From Candidatus Omnitrophota bacterium (GTDB lineage Bacteria > Omnitrophota > Gorgyraeia > Tantalellales > Tantalellaceae): a stretch of 20,719 nt of DNA. The position numbers and the translations under genes were made by a program. The stretch spans positions 1 through 20,719 of the forward strand of contig JAGLIU010000007.1 in the NCBI GenBank assembly GCA_023142805.1. The letters run 5' to 3'. Under the pieces are notes generated by a model that was not told the origin of the DNA, did not search any database, and saw only the letters and a list, made by a program, of their open reading frames with translations. This document shows positions 11,763 through 20,674 of this stretch, one piece after another (position 1 is the stretch's first letter; the number at the start of each line of letters is the position of its first letter).

Positions 11763-13064
11763 ATGGGAGACAAGAAATTTAAAAAAGGAACATTAGGACT
11801 TCACTCGGGATATACGCCTGATCCGGAAACCGGCGCGAGAGCGGTACCTATATATCAAACCACATCATACGTGTTTAAAGATACGGAAGACGCGGCAGAA
11901 TTGTTCGCGTTGAAAAAATTCGGTAATATTTATACACGGCTGATGAATCCTACCAATGATGTTTTAGAAAAGAGGGTGGCCGCCCTGGAAGGCGGGAGTG
12001 CTGCTGTAGTAACTTCTTCCGGCCAGGCGGCGATTACGTTATCTATACTCAATGTTGCTTCAAGTGGTGATGATATTGTCGCTTCAAGCAGTTTGTATGG
12101 GGGGACGTATACACTTTTCAGGTATACTTTGCGTAAGCTCGGTATAAATGTTATTTTTGTAGATTCTACGGATCCTGAAAATTTCAGGAAGGCGATAACC
12201 GCGAAAACAAAAGCGGTATATGCGGAAACATTAGGTAACCCCAAATTGAATCCGTTGGATATCGAAAAAGTTGCCGGCATAGCTCACGAAAACAAAATTC
12301 CATTTATTATTGATAATACTGTTGGTACGCCTTTTTTGGTTAATCCTATCGAATATGGAGCGGATGTAGTTGTACATTCTTCCACTAAGTATATCGGTGG
12401 TGCCGGAACATCTCTTGGTGGGGTGATAGTGGATAGCGGGAAGTTTGATTGGGCAAACGGTAACTTTCCGCAATTTACCGAACCCGATCCCAGTTACCAT
12501 GGAATAAAATTTTATGAAAAATTTGGTAATATTCCGGGTTTGGGGAATATTGCCTTTGCTATAAAAGTCAGGGTCAGTCTTTTGAGGGATATAGGTCCGT
12601 GTCAAAGTCCTTTTAACGCTTTTTTGACCTTATTGGGATTAGAGACGTTACATTTGAGAATGCCAAAACATAGTGAAAACGCTTTAGCGGTAGCAAAATT
12701 TCTTAAAGGGCATAATAAAGTAACATGGGTGAATTATCCCGGTCTTGAAGATCATCCGCAGCATGATCTGGCGAAAAAATATTTTAAAGAAGGATGGTAT
12801 TCCGGGATTCTTGGATTTGGAATAAAAGGCGGACTTGACGCGGGCAAGAAATTTATAAATGCTCTTGAACTTTTTAGTCATCTGGCAAATATAGGTGACG
12901 CGAGAAGTTTAGCCCTACATCCGGCTTCGACAACACATCAGCAGCTTTCAAGAGAAGAACAGGAGTCCGCGGGGGTAACGGAAGACTTTGTACGTCTATC
13001 TATAGGAATTGAAGACGTAGAAGATTTGTTTGCGGATCTCGAACAAGCGTTGGCGAAGGTTTAG
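11763..13064 (+). CDS. metY: O-acetylhomoserine sulfhydrylase (O-acetylhomoserine aminocarboxypropyltransferase)
   Basis: 433 residues from ATG 11763 with an AAAGGAGAG ribosome binding site. This is the Cys/Met metabolism PLP enzyme family: AVPIYQTTSYVF near the start, the YTRLMNPTNDVLEKRVAALEGG phosphate-contact region, ASSSLYGGTYTLF, and the PLP Lys209 in HSSTKYIGG. The long form (about 430 residues, with the PSYHGIKF insertion) distinguishes MetY/Cys3-type sulfhydrylases from the shorter MetB/MetC enzymes. It makes homocysteine from O-acetylhomoserine and sulfide. Its substrate is supplied by MetX encoded 1 kb downstream. It is first in the metY-cysK-metX-metW group; a 106-bp gap separates it from cysK. 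Confidence 0.95.
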   Translation: MGDKKFKKGTLGLHSGYTPDPETGARAVPIYQTTSYVFKDTEDAAELFALKKFGNIYTRLMNPTNDVLEKRVAALEGGSAAVVTSSGQAAITLSILNVASSGDDIVASSSLYGGTYTLFRYTLRKLGINVIFVDSTDPENFRKAITAKTKAVYAETLGNPKLNPLDIEKVAGIAHENKIPFIIDNTVGTPFLVNPIEYGADVVVHSSTKYIGGAGTSLGGVIVDSGKFDWANGNFPQFTEPDPSYHGIKFYEKFGNIPGLGNIAFAIKVRVSLLRDIGPCQSPFNAFLTLLGLETLHLRMPKHSENALAVAKFLKGHNKVTWVNYPGLEDHPQHDLAKKYFKEGWYSGILGFGIKGGLDAGKKFINALELFSHLANIGDARSLALHPASTTHQQLSREEQESAGVTEDFVRLSIGIEDVEDLFADLEQALAKV

Positions 13065-13115
13065 AGTTATGTAAGAGTACGGCACGTTCTGCTACTACGA
13101 TATAACGGTCATTTT

Positions 13116-13139
13116 TTACCTCAGGCGGATCCGGGGTAA
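13116..13139 (+). other. Small hairpin between metY and cysK
   Basis: TTACCTC pairs with GGGGTAA (one T-G pair) around the loop AGGCGGATCC. The following tract is T-rich but interrupted, so it could be a weak attenuator or terminator before cysK. Nothing else was recognised in this 106-bp gap. Confidence 0.25.
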
Positions 13140-13170
13140 TTGTTATGTTGTAAAAATTAAGGGGACAACT

Positions 13171-14103
13171 ATGAAAATATATGATGATATTACACAAACT
13201 ATAGGGAATACTCCGTTGATAAGATTGAATGAGATGGGCAAGGGGCTTCCCGGTAAAATACTTTTAAAGGCCGAATTTTTCAATCCTCTCGCCAGTGTTA
13301 AGGATCGCATAGGTATTGCTATGATCAACGCGGCTGAGAAGATGGGAAAGCTAACGAGAGATTCAGTTATTATCGAGTCTACCAGTGGAAATACCGGAAT
13401 AGCGCTTGCTTTTATAAGCGCGGCAAGAGGATATAGGTTGATCTTAACTATGCCTGATACTATGAGTGCTGAACGTTGTTCACTGTTAAAGGTTTTAGGC
13501 GCGGAACTTATTTTGACCCCCGGAGAGAAAGGGATGAAAGGTGCTGTTGAAAAAGCTGAAGAACTGGCGGGGAAGATAGAGAATTCTTTTGTTCCGCGGC
13601 AGTTCGATAATCCGGCCAATCCCCGGGCACATAGGGAAACCACGGCTCTTGAGATATGGAACGATACCGACGGGAAAGTGGATTTTTTTGTAGCGGGTGT
13701 CGGCACCGGGGGAACGCTTACCGGTGTGGGTGAAGTGCTTAAAGAAAAAAATTCCAAAGTAAAGATCATCGCGGTAGAACCCAAAGACGCTGCTGTTATT
13801 TCGGGCGGAGAACCGGGGGCGCACAAGATCCAGGGTATTGGCGCGGGATTTGTTCCTAAAGTCTTGAAAAAAGAGCTGATTGATGAGATAATAACCGTCG
13901 CCGACGAGGAAGCCGGTGAGTGTGCGCGAAAACTTGCCAGAAAAGAGGGTTTGTTGGTAGGGATATCCTCCGGAGCCAATTTGGCGGCAAGTATTAAGTT
14001 GGCATCAAAAGAAGAAAATAGGGGAAAGACAGTCGTTACCGTGTTGTGTGATACCGGTGAGAGATATTTGAGTACATGGTTGTTTCAGGAGTATCTTAAG
14101 TAG
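13171..14103 (+). CDS. cysK: Cysteine synthase (O-acetylserine sulfhydrylase)
   Basis: 310 residues from ATG 13171 with an AAGGGGA ribosome binding site. It is a fold-type II PLP enzyme: NTPLIRLNEM at the start, the PLP Lys44 in ASVKDRIG, the substrate loop STSGNTG (about 70-76), the phosphate loop GVGTGGTLTGVGE, and SSGANLAASIKLA plus VLCDTGERYLS at the C-terminus. Length and motifs match CysK. It makes cysteine from O-acetylserine and sulfide. No serine acetyltransferase gene is in the window. Its stop is 8 bp before metX, so the two are cotranscribed. Confidence 0.95.
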   Translation: MKIYDDITQTIGNTPLIRLNEMGKGLPGKILLKAEFFNPLASVKDRIGIAMINAAEKMGKLTRDSVIIESTSGNTGIALAFISAARGYRLILTMPDTMSAERCSLLKVLGAELILTPGEKGMKGAVEKAEELAGKIENSFVPRQFDNPANPRAHRETTALEIWNDTDGKVDFFVAGVGTGGTLTGVGEVLKEKNSKVKIIAVEPKDAAVISGGEPGAHKIQGIGAGFVPKVLKKELIDEIITVADEEAGECARKLARKEGLLVGISSGANLAASIKLASKEENRGKTVVTVLCDTGERYLSTWLFQEYLK

Positions 14104-14111
14104 AGAGCGAT

Positions 14112-15257
14112 ATGATAATAAAAAAAAATGAAGAAGAAAAACAGTGGCTTGTAGATACGAAATATTACAACCTGCCTAAAGATGAATATTTTAAGTTGGA
14201 AAGCGGGTTGCGTTTGCCGGAGCTTAAACTCGCGTATGAAGTATACGGCGAGCTTAATGACGCGAAAACGAACGCGGTGCTTATATGTCACGCGCTTTCA
14301 GGGAACGCGCATGCCGCGGGATATCATGCCGGAGAGAAAAAGCCGGGATGGTGGGATGATATGATAGGCCCGGGGAAAGCGTTTGATACGAATGAATATT
14401 TTATTATATGTTCCAATGTTTTGGGAGGATGCAATGGTTCAAGCGGACCGAATACCATAGATCCTACTGTGGGCAAGCCCTATGGATTGAGTTTTCCCAT
14501 AATATCGATCAAAGATATTGTTAACGCTCAGAAAAAACTTATAGAATTTTTAGGCATAAAAAAATTGCTTGCTGTTTGCGGTGGTTCTATGGGGGGGATG
14601 CAGGCTTTGCAATGGGCGGTAGCTTATCCTGAAACGGTTTTTTCGTGTATACCGATCGCGTCTACATATAAACATTCCGCTCAACAAATAGCTTTTGATG
14701 AAGTCGGCAGACAAGCTATAATGGCTGATCCCGCGTGGGATGGGGGGAATTATCATGAAAAAGAACATCCCTCCGCCGGACTTTCTGTAGCGCGTATGAT
14801 AGGGCATATAACATATATGAGCAATGATTCCATGGAAAAGAAATTTGGGAGGGTTCTCAAAAAAGAAAAACTAGGGTATGAATTTACCGCTGAATTTGAA
14901 GTGGAGGGGTATCTTCGGTACAGGGGTGATAGTTTTGTGAAAAGGTTTGACGCGAACTCTTATTTATATCTTACAAAAGCTATGGACTATTTCGATCTAC
15001 AGCAGAACAAAAAATTATCAGAAGCGTTCAAAAAAGTGAAGTCGCGTTTTTTGATCATTGCTTTCAGTTCAGATTGGCTTTACCCTCCGTACCAGTCGAA
15101 AGAGATCGTTAAAGCTTTAAAAATGAATGGAGCGGATGTTACATATTGTGGGATCAGTTCAGACTATGGGCATGACGCGTTTTTATTAGAATTTGGAGAA
15201 GAGACTAAATTGATAAAACATTTTTTAAACAGTACAAAGAAAAAATTGGAAAAATAG
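14112..15257 (+). CDS. metX: Homoserine O-acyltransferase MetX
   Basis: 381 residues from ATG 14112; the ribosome binding site is weak (AGAGAGCG), consistent with coupling to cysK. The alpha/beta-hydrolase catalytic triad is visible: Ser159 in GGSMGGMQ, Asp321 in SSDWLYPP and His354 in YGHDAFLLE. ICHALSGNAHAAG (oxyanion region), GWWDDMIGPGKAFDT and NVLGGCNGSSGPNTIDP are MetX signatures. The enzyme acylates homoserine, usually with acetyl-CoA, though some MetX proteins use succinyl-CoA, and I cannot decide that here. It feeds MetY. metW starts 2 bp after its stop. Confidence 0.95.
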   Translation: MIIKKNEEEKQWLVDTKYYNLPKDEYFKLESGLRLPELKLAYEVYGELNDAKTNAVLICHALSGNAHAAGYHAGEKKPGWWDDMIGPGKAFDTNEYFIICSNVLGGCNGSSGPNTIDPTVGKPYGLSFPIISIKDIVNAQKKLIEFLGIKKLLAVCGGSMGGMQALQWAVAYPETVFSCIPIASTYKHSAQQIAFDEVGRQAIMADPAWDGGNYHEKEHPSAGLSVARMIGHITYMSNDSMEKKFGRVLKKEKLGYEFTAEFEVEGYLRYRGDSFVKRFDANSYLYLTKAMDYFDLQQNKKLSEAFKKVKSRFLIIAFSSDWLYPPYQSKEIVKALKMNGADVTYCGISSDYGHDAFLLEFGEETKLIKHFLNSTKKKLEK

Positions 15258-15259
15258 GT

Positions 15260-15865
15260 ATGACGGGTAAACCTAAAGAAGAATTGAGGCTGGATCATCA
15301 AGTTATAGGTGATATGATAGAAAAAGGTTCCACTGTGATCGATATGGGCTGCGGAGACGGGGATCTATTGAGATATTTGATCATGAACAAGGGGATCAAG
15401 GGGAGTGGTGTGGAGATCAGCGAAGAGGCCATTTATAAATGTGTGGAAAAGGGTCTTAGCGTTTCTCATGGAGATATTGACTCAGGGTTAAAAGAATATC
15501 CTGACAAGATGTTTGATTATGTTATATTTAACCAAACAATGCAGCAGGTGCATCATCCTAAAGAGGCGATATTGGAGGCCCTAAGGATAGGTTCTAAAGT
15601 AATAATAGGGTTTCCGAATTTTTGTTATTTGAACGCGCGATTGCAACTTTTTTTCGCGGGACACGTACCCGTAACCGCGTCTCTGCCGTATTCGTGGTAT
15701 AATACGCCCAATCTTCATTTTTTAAGTATTAAGGATTTTGAAAATTTCTGCAAAAAGCAGGATATAACCATTGAGAACGGTGTTTTTTTGACTAATAAAA
15801 AGACAATAAAGATATTACCAAATCTTTTCGCGTTGAACGCGATATTTCAGATCTCTAAAAAATAA
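15260..15865 (+). CDS. metW: MetW methyltransferase-fold protein
   Basis: 201 residues from ATG 15260. The N-terminal RLDHQVIGDMIEKGSTVIDMGCGDGDLL contains the SAM-binding glycine motif of class I methyltransferase folds and is the typical MetW opening. NQTMQQVHHP (about 92-101) and VIIGFPNFCYLNARLQLFFAGHVPVTASLPYSWYNTPNLHFLS are close to MetW consensus. MetW is usually encoded directly after metX in Gram-negative bacteria and supports MetX activity in species where this was tested. The 2-bp spacing here makes that partnership very likely. Confidence 0.93.
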   Translation: MTGKPKEELRLDHQVIGDMIEKGSTVIDMGCGDGDLLRYLIMNKGIKGSGVEISEEAIYKCVEKGLSVSHGDIDSGLKEYPDKMFDYVIFNQTMQQVHHPKEAILEALRIGSKVIIGFPNFCYLNARLQLFFAGHVPVTASLPYSWYNTPNLHFLSIKDFENFCKKQDITIENGVFLTNKKTIKILPNLFALNAIFQISKK

Positions 15866-15886
15866 TTTTTTAATCTCAATTATATT

Positions 15887-18800
15887 ATGCCGAAACAAGA
15901 GAACAAGGATCCATTCCAGGGTCACTATGATCAATTAAATGATGAGCAGAAAAAAGCTGTTGATACTCTTGAAGGTCCGGTTCTGGTATTAGCGGGTCCG
16001 GGGACGGGGAAAACTCAACTTTTGTCCGTTCGCACGACGAATATACTCCGCACAAGAAAAGTTGATCCGGAGAATATCTTGATACTTACTTTTACTAATG
16101 CCGCCGCCGGGGCTATGAGGGAGCGTCTTGCCCGTATAATCGGTCCGGAAGGGTATAATGTAGAGATCGAGACGTTTCACAGTTTTGCCAATTCTATTGT
16201 TTTGGAATCCGAAGGAGCTCTAAAATATATTAAAGATAAGATAGAAATAAGTGAAGTTGAAAAGGTTCGCGCGATAGAGTATATTCTGGATAATGTGAAA
16301 GAAGTTCAGGGTTTGAGGCCCTTTGGGGCTCCTTATATACACAGAAAAGAGATAGAAAAGCGGATAAGTGAGCTTAAAAACGAGGGTATTTCTCCTGCTA
16401 ATTTTAAATACAGCATCAAAGGTCTTGTTCCTGACGGTGTCAATATAGAGGATAAACATATACCAAGATTAAGATCCCTCGCGGTTATATATGAGACTTA
16501 TGAGAAATTAAAAGATTCTAAATCCGATCTTCTTTTTGATGAAAGAGGACGCGTAGATTATGATGACATGATACTTGTCGCGATAGACGCCCTAAAAAAC
16601 GAGAAAGATCTTTTTGATCATTTTAGAGAGAGATATAAATATATAATGGTGGATGAATATCAGGATACGAATGGTGCTCAGTTAGAACTGTTATTTTCCA
16701 TAATCGATCAGGGGTCTGCCAATGTATGCTGTGTGGGAGATGATGATCAAGCTATATATCGTTTTCAGGGAGCGACATTGTCAAATTTTCGTACTCTTAA
16801 AGAAAGATTTCCTGACTTGGAAACTATTGCTTTGAAAAATAATTATAGATCTACGGGTGAAATAATAAGTGTATCGGACAGGATCATAACAGAACTTCCT
16901 CAGGGAGAACGTATAACGATCAAAAAACTGGTAAGTAAAAAAGAGTATGATAAGAAGAGTATAGAGGTTACGGAATTTTTGACTGAAGAGGAAGAATTAG
17001 GTTTTATTGTCAGCGAAATTCATCGTTATGAGGAGATCATTAAAAAAGATAGGTCTTTGACTGAAGAGGAAAGAGAAAAGCCCTTCAATAATGTCGCTAT
17101 TCTTGTGCGTAAACGCGCGCATATATTGAAAGTGGTAGATGCTTTATTGAAAGCGGGCATTCCTTACGCGACAGACGGTGGTGAGAATATCAGACGTGAA
17201 AAACGGGTTCGACAGATATTAGACGTACTTGAACTCGCGAGGGCGGGGACTGAAGACGTTCAGAGAAAGACCGCGCTTTTATACAGAGTGTTGACGTCGG
17301 ATTATATCGGCGCGGCACATTCGGACATATTAAATTTTATCGGATTTGTGCTGAATAAAAGATCTTCCCGAAAGAATGTCGGTTCAAAGGTATTTCTGAA
17401 AACAAATTTATTTCAACAATTTCAGGAACATTTTGGAAATTTCGAAACAGATGATAACGGGGAATTGCTCGCACCGGAACAAGCGGATTCTTATGGATTG
17501 TCTATAGTTAAAGATTTGGAACTTAAGGATCCTAACGCGCTTCACCGGGCGGCATGGGCAATAACGAGGTTAGTTACCGACAGCAACAGTCGTCCCGTAC
17601 ATGATATTTTGATGAGATATATAAAGGACGTGTCTTTGTACCGATTTATATTGAAGAGATATGAAAAGGATAAAGTTTTAAGGGTGCGCGCGCTCAGATC
17701 TTTAGTGTCGTTCGTTAACATGGTAAAAAAATCCGACATGGCGGACCCTGCTTTAGGTTTAGACGATTTCATGAAAGAGTTAGAGCTGCGTGAGATACAT
17801 GGAATGCCAATACAGGGGGAATTAGAGACATTGAGCCAAGATGGAGTTAGAGTGTATACCGCGCATAAAGCAAAGGGGCTTGAGTTTTATACGGTGTTCC
17901 TGCCATTTTGTTTGCAGCAGAAAAGTTGGCCTTTAAGGCGAAAATCCGATGTTATACCGCTTCCTCCTGATATTTACAAAAATAAAGAACGTGTGGATGA
18001 AAAGAAAAAAGTTAAGCTGTTGGATTTTTATGACGAATTGAGGCTTTTTTATGTGGCGACTACACGCGCTAAAGCACATCTTGTATATACGGCAGCTCCA
18101 CAAGGAAAAGTTATTGTGAGTCCGTTCCTGGGGTATTTGGAGATAGAAGCCAAACAGGGAACCCCACAGGATGAGGAGAAGTTTCTTGGAGATTATCTGG
18201 AAGTTAAAACAGAAGAAGATCCTTTTGAAGGAACCGGTGATGTTCTCAGGGATATTGTTTCACAAATAACTTTGAACCCGACCAGCCTTAATAATTATAT
18301 ATCATGCCGAAGAAAATTTTTATATGATAACGTGCTCAGGCTTCCCGGAAAAAAGAATCAGCATCTTGTTTTCGGTAATTGCGCGCACAAAGCGCTTGAG
18401 GATGTTTATGCTCTTTTTATGACCAAAGGTGTGTTCCCTGGTTTTTCCGTGTTTAAAGAAGCTTTTATTTTTGAATTAAAGTATCAGGGCGCTAATGAAG
18501 AAATAAGAACGTGGTGTAAGGATCGTCTGGAAACTTTAAAGAAATGGTATCAGAGTGAATCAAGGATACCTGTTATGCCTGTCGCGTTGGAGAATAAGCT
18601 TGAAATATCTTTATCGAAAGGGTTGTTTTTCAGGGGAACGTTTGACAAGATAGAGCAAGAGGATGCGGGGAGTATTCGAGTTGTGGATTATAAAACAGGA
18701 AAACCTGATAAGCATATTAGAGCTATGGCGATGACCCGGAGTTTATCAGACTACAAATGTGATGATTACTATCGCCAATTGATAGCATATAAACTTTTGT

Positions 18801-19084
18801 ATGAACGGGCCGCGGATACTAAAGACAAGGGGATTGTAACAAAAGGTGTTTTACAGTTTTTGGAGCCTGTAGGGACGACAGTAAAGAAATACGATATGGA
18901 AAAAGGGGACTACAAAAATGTATGTGTTGATCTTACTAATGATATGGTAAGGGAACTTGAAAGTGTTATAATCGGATGTTGGAAAAATATACAGGGATTA
19001 AAATTTGATAAATTGGCCGAACGTGATGAAAAAGATAGATGCGGAAGGTGCGAGTATGACAACATTTGTTGGAGCAGTATGTAG
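15887..19084 (+). CDS. UvrD/AddA-type superfamily 1 helicase fused to a PD-(D/E)XK iron-sulfur nuclease
   Basis: 1065 residues from ATG 15887, with no visible Shine-Dalgarno box 22 bp after metW. Helicase motifs in order: Q-motif LNDEQKKAV, Walker A GPGTGKT (37-43), TFTNAAAGAMRERL (Ia), DEYQDT (256-261), GDDDQAIYRFQG (284-295), NNYRST (IV), TAHKAKGLEF (V) and FYVATTRAKAHL (VI). The C-terminal RecB-type nuclease has LNNYISCRRKFLYD, FGNCAHKALED, VVDYKTGKP (Asp934, Lys936) and a QxxxY helix (RQLIAYKLLY). Cys807, Cys1052, Cys1055 and Cys1061 form the four-cysteine iron-sulfur staple seen in AddB and Cas4. This is a single-chain motor plus nuclease, likely for end resection or repair. Confidence 0.92.
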   Translation: MPKQENKDPFQGHYDQLNDEQKKAVDTLEGPVLVLAGPGTGKTQLLSVRTTNILRTRKVDPENILILTFTNAAAGAMRERLARIIGPEGYNVEIETFHSFANSIVLESEGALKYIKDKIEISEVEKVRAIEYILDNVKEVQGLRPFGAPYIHRKEIEKRISELKNEGISPANFKYSIKGLVPDGVNIEDKHIPRLRSLAVIYETYEKLKDSKSDLLFDERGRVDYDDMILVAIDALKNEKDLFDHFRERYKYIMVDEYQDTNGAQLELLFSIIDQGSANVCCVGDDDQAIYRFQGATLSNFRTLKERFPDLETIALKNNYRSTGEIISVSDRIITELPQGERITIKKLVSKKEYDKKSIEVTEFLTEEEELGFIVSEIHRYEEIIKKDRSLTEEEREKPFNNVAILVRKRAHILKVVDALLKAGIPYATDGGENIRREKRVRQILDVLELARAGTEDVQRKTALLYRVLTSDYIGAAHSDILNFIGFVLNKRSSRKNVGSKVFLKTNLFQQFQEHFGNFETDDNGELLAPEQADSYGLSIVKDLELKDPNALHRAAWAITRLVTDSNSRPVHDILMRYIKDVSLYRFILKRYEKDKVLRVRALRSLVSFVNMVKKSDMADPALGLDDFMKELELREIHGMPIQGELETLSQDGVRVYTAHKAKGLEFYTVFLPFCLQQKSWPLRRKSDVIPLPPDIYKNKERVDEKKKVKLLDFYDELRLFYVATTRAKAHLVYTAAPQGKVIVSPFLGYLEIEAKQGTPQDEEKFLGDYLEVKTEEDPFEGTGDVLRDIVSQITLNPTSLNNYISCRRKFLYDNVLRLPGKKNQHLVFGNCAHKALEDVYALFMTKGVFPGFSVFKEAFIFELKYQGANEEIRTWCKDRLETLKKWYQSESRIPVMPVALENKLEISLSKGLFFRGTFDKIEQEDAGSIRVVDYKTGKPDKHIRAMAMTRSLSDYKCDDYYRQLIAYKLLYERAADTKDKGIVTKGVLQFLEPVGTTVKKYDMEKGDYKNVCVDLTNDMVRELESVIIGCWKNIQGLKFDKLAERDEKDRCGRCEYDNICWSSM

Positions 19085-19171
19085 TATGTGGTGAATAGTA
19101 GGTGGACTGCTTGAGAAAAAGCGATAGTTTTTTATTGAAGAGTAGAGTTCATAATACTAAATGCTGAGTGC
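19082..19171 (+). repeat. Degenerate 7-bp tandem arrays in the spacer before the YhaM-like gene
   Basis: Two blocks with a 7-bp step: TAGTATG, TGGTGAA, TAGTAGG, TGGACTG (19082-19109), and ATAATAC, TAAATGC, TGAGTGC (19151-19171). The first block resembles the complement of the 4362-4430 array. Confidence 0.45.
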
Positions 19172-19196
19172 CGCGAATGCATAAAATGGAGGGAAC

Positions 19197-20246
19197 ATGG
19201 AGAAAAAATTCATAAATGATTTTAAAGTGAATGAACAGGTTGATTCGTTTTTTATGTTGAGGAAGAAGAATCTTAAGCTTACGAAATATGACAAATCTTA
19301 TCTCGAGATAAGTTTAGCCGATAAAACGGGCAGCATAGAGGGAAGATTGTGGGATAACGCGGATAAATTTAATGAGGTTGCTGAAACCGGGGATGTTATC
19401 CGGGTTGTTGGTACTGTGGATAAGTTTCGCGAGGAAAAACAGCTTAAAATAGATTCGATGACAAAAGCTGATGATAGGGCTTTTAGATACGAAGATATGG
19501 TAAGGGTAGCCGAGAATAGAGACGGAATTTATAAAAACATTACATCATATTTAGCGGATATTAAAAATCCATGGATATCTTTGCTGTCTAAAAAGTTTGT
19601 CGGGGAAGAAGATCTCATGGATAAGTTTAAGGGTGGTCTTGGCGGTAAAAGCTGGCATAATGCTTACATCGGAGGTCTTATGGAACATACATATGAAGTG
19701 ATGTATGTTGTGGACAAAATGTGCGGTTTGTACCCGGAAGCGGATAGGGATGTTTCCCTGTTCGGAGCTTTTATTCATGACATCGGTAAGGTATGTGAAC
19801 TTGACCCAAAAAAACAGGAATATACTATTGAGGGAGGGCTTTTGGGGCATATAGCCATTGGATACAGGATGCTTAGTGAGAAAATATGTTCAATACGGGA
19901 TTTTCCCGAGGATTTGCGTTTGCGTTTGGAACATATCATATTGAGTCACCATGGAGAGTACGAACAGCAGTCTCCCGTACTTCCCAAAACACTGGAAGCG
20001 ACTATTGTGTATCAAACAGACGAGCTTGTGTCGCAGGCTAACGCGATAAAAGAGATACAAAATGCTCAGAGTGAAGATGGGAAGGTTTGGAGTAATTTTG
20101 TTTTTATTAAAGGGAGAAAATATTACATCAAAGAAGCGCACGGAGAAGATTGGACAAAAACCGACCCCGGACGGGATACGGACAACTCCGAGAGTAAGTT
20201 GAACTCCGATAAAAGCGGTTCGCGGGAAGATCTGTTCGCGGCGTAA
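19197..20246 (+). CDS. YhaM-like 3'-5' exoribonuclease (OB-fold plus HD domain)
   Basis: 349 residues from ATG 19197 with a GGAGGG ribosome binding site. Residues 1-90 form an OB-fold tRNA/RNA-binding domain (FMLRKKNLKL, YLEISLADKTGSIEGRLWDN, GDVIRVVGTVDKFREEKQL). The HD phosphohydrolase follows: SWHNAYIGGLMEHTYEV (His164), GAFIHDIGKVCEL (His194-Asp195), HIILSHHGEYE, and ATIVYQTDELVSQANAI. This OB-HD order and length define the YhaM/CBF1 family, which degrades single-stranded RNA (and DNA in some cases) from the 3' end using Mn. The last 25 residues are a charged, low-complexity tail. The zincin gene starts 7 bp after its stop. Confidence 0.9.
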   Translation: MEKKFINDFKVNEQVDSFFMLRKKNLKLTKYDKSYLEISLADKTGSIEGRLWDNADKFNEVAETGDVIRVVGTVDKFREEKQLKIDSMTKADDRAFRYEDMVRVAENRDGIYKNITSYLADIKNPWISLLSKKFVGEEDLMDKFKGGLGGKSWHNAYIGGLMEHTYEVMYVVDKMCGLYPEADRDVSLFGAFIHDIGKVCELDPKKQEYTIEGGLLGHIAIGYRMLSEKICSIRDFPEDLRLRLEHIILSHHGEYEQQSPVLPKTLEATIVYQTDELVSQANAIKEIQNAQSEDGKVWSNFVFIKGRKYYIKEAHGEDWTKTDPGRDTDNSESKLNSDKSGSREDLFAA

Positions 20247-20253
20247 GGTAGAT

Positions 20254-20622
20254 ATGGAACATGAAGATTTTGAAAAACTAGCTATGATGGCGATTGAAGG
20301 TTTGCCCAGGATATTTAAGGACAGTCTTGAAAATGTAGACGTAGTTATCGAGGAGGAGCCTGATAAGGAACAGAGGAAATATGTGGATCCGTTTCATAGG
20401 TGTATGGTACTGGGTCTATATCAAGGTGTTCCTTTATCCCGAAGGAATCAGTATTATGGTATGGTTCTGCCTGATAAAATATCTATTTTTCGGAAAAACA
20501 TTGAAAAAGTATGCAGGACAAATGACGATATCGTACGCCTGGTAACACACACAGTTCAACACGAACTTGCGCATCATTTTGGAATATCAGACGATAGGTT
20601 AAAAGAGTTAGGGGTATATTGA
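20254..20622 (+). CDS. Small zincin-type putative metallopeptidase (PF06262-like)
   Basis: 122 residues from ATG 20254, 7 bp after the YhaM-like stop, with AAGGTAG as a modest ribosome binding site. It carries the compact zincin motif His103-Glu104-x2-His107-x2-Gly110-x-x-Asp113 (HELAHHFGISDDRLKELG), with LVTHTVQHELAHH forming the active-site helix. VLGLYQGVPLSRR and MVLPDKISIFRKNIE are also typical of the small metallopeptidase family PF06262. No signal peptide or TM segment is present, so it is cytosolic. Substrate is unknown for the family. Probably cotranscribed with the exoribonuclease. Confidence 0.88.
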   Translation: MEHEDFEKLAMMAIEGLPRIFKDSLENVDVVIEEEPDKEQRKYVDPFHRCMVLGLYQGVPLSRRNQYYGMVLPDKISIFRKNIEKVCRTNDDIVRLVTHTVQHELAHHFGISDDRLKELGVY

Positions 20623-20674
20623 TCGCTTGGCCTTTGACTAATGGTTTTGCTCAGGAGATCTTGGCGTTTTCTCA

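Noticed and set aside
13065..13170. A short minus-strand open frame between metY and cysK (about 65 codons).
   Set aside because: It runs into both flanking genes in shadow frames and resembles nothing I can name.
13143..13979. A 278-codon open frame antisense to cysK.
   Set aside because: Its product is Ser/Pro/Ala-rich low complexity, the mirror image of cysK codon use, while cysK is unambiguous.
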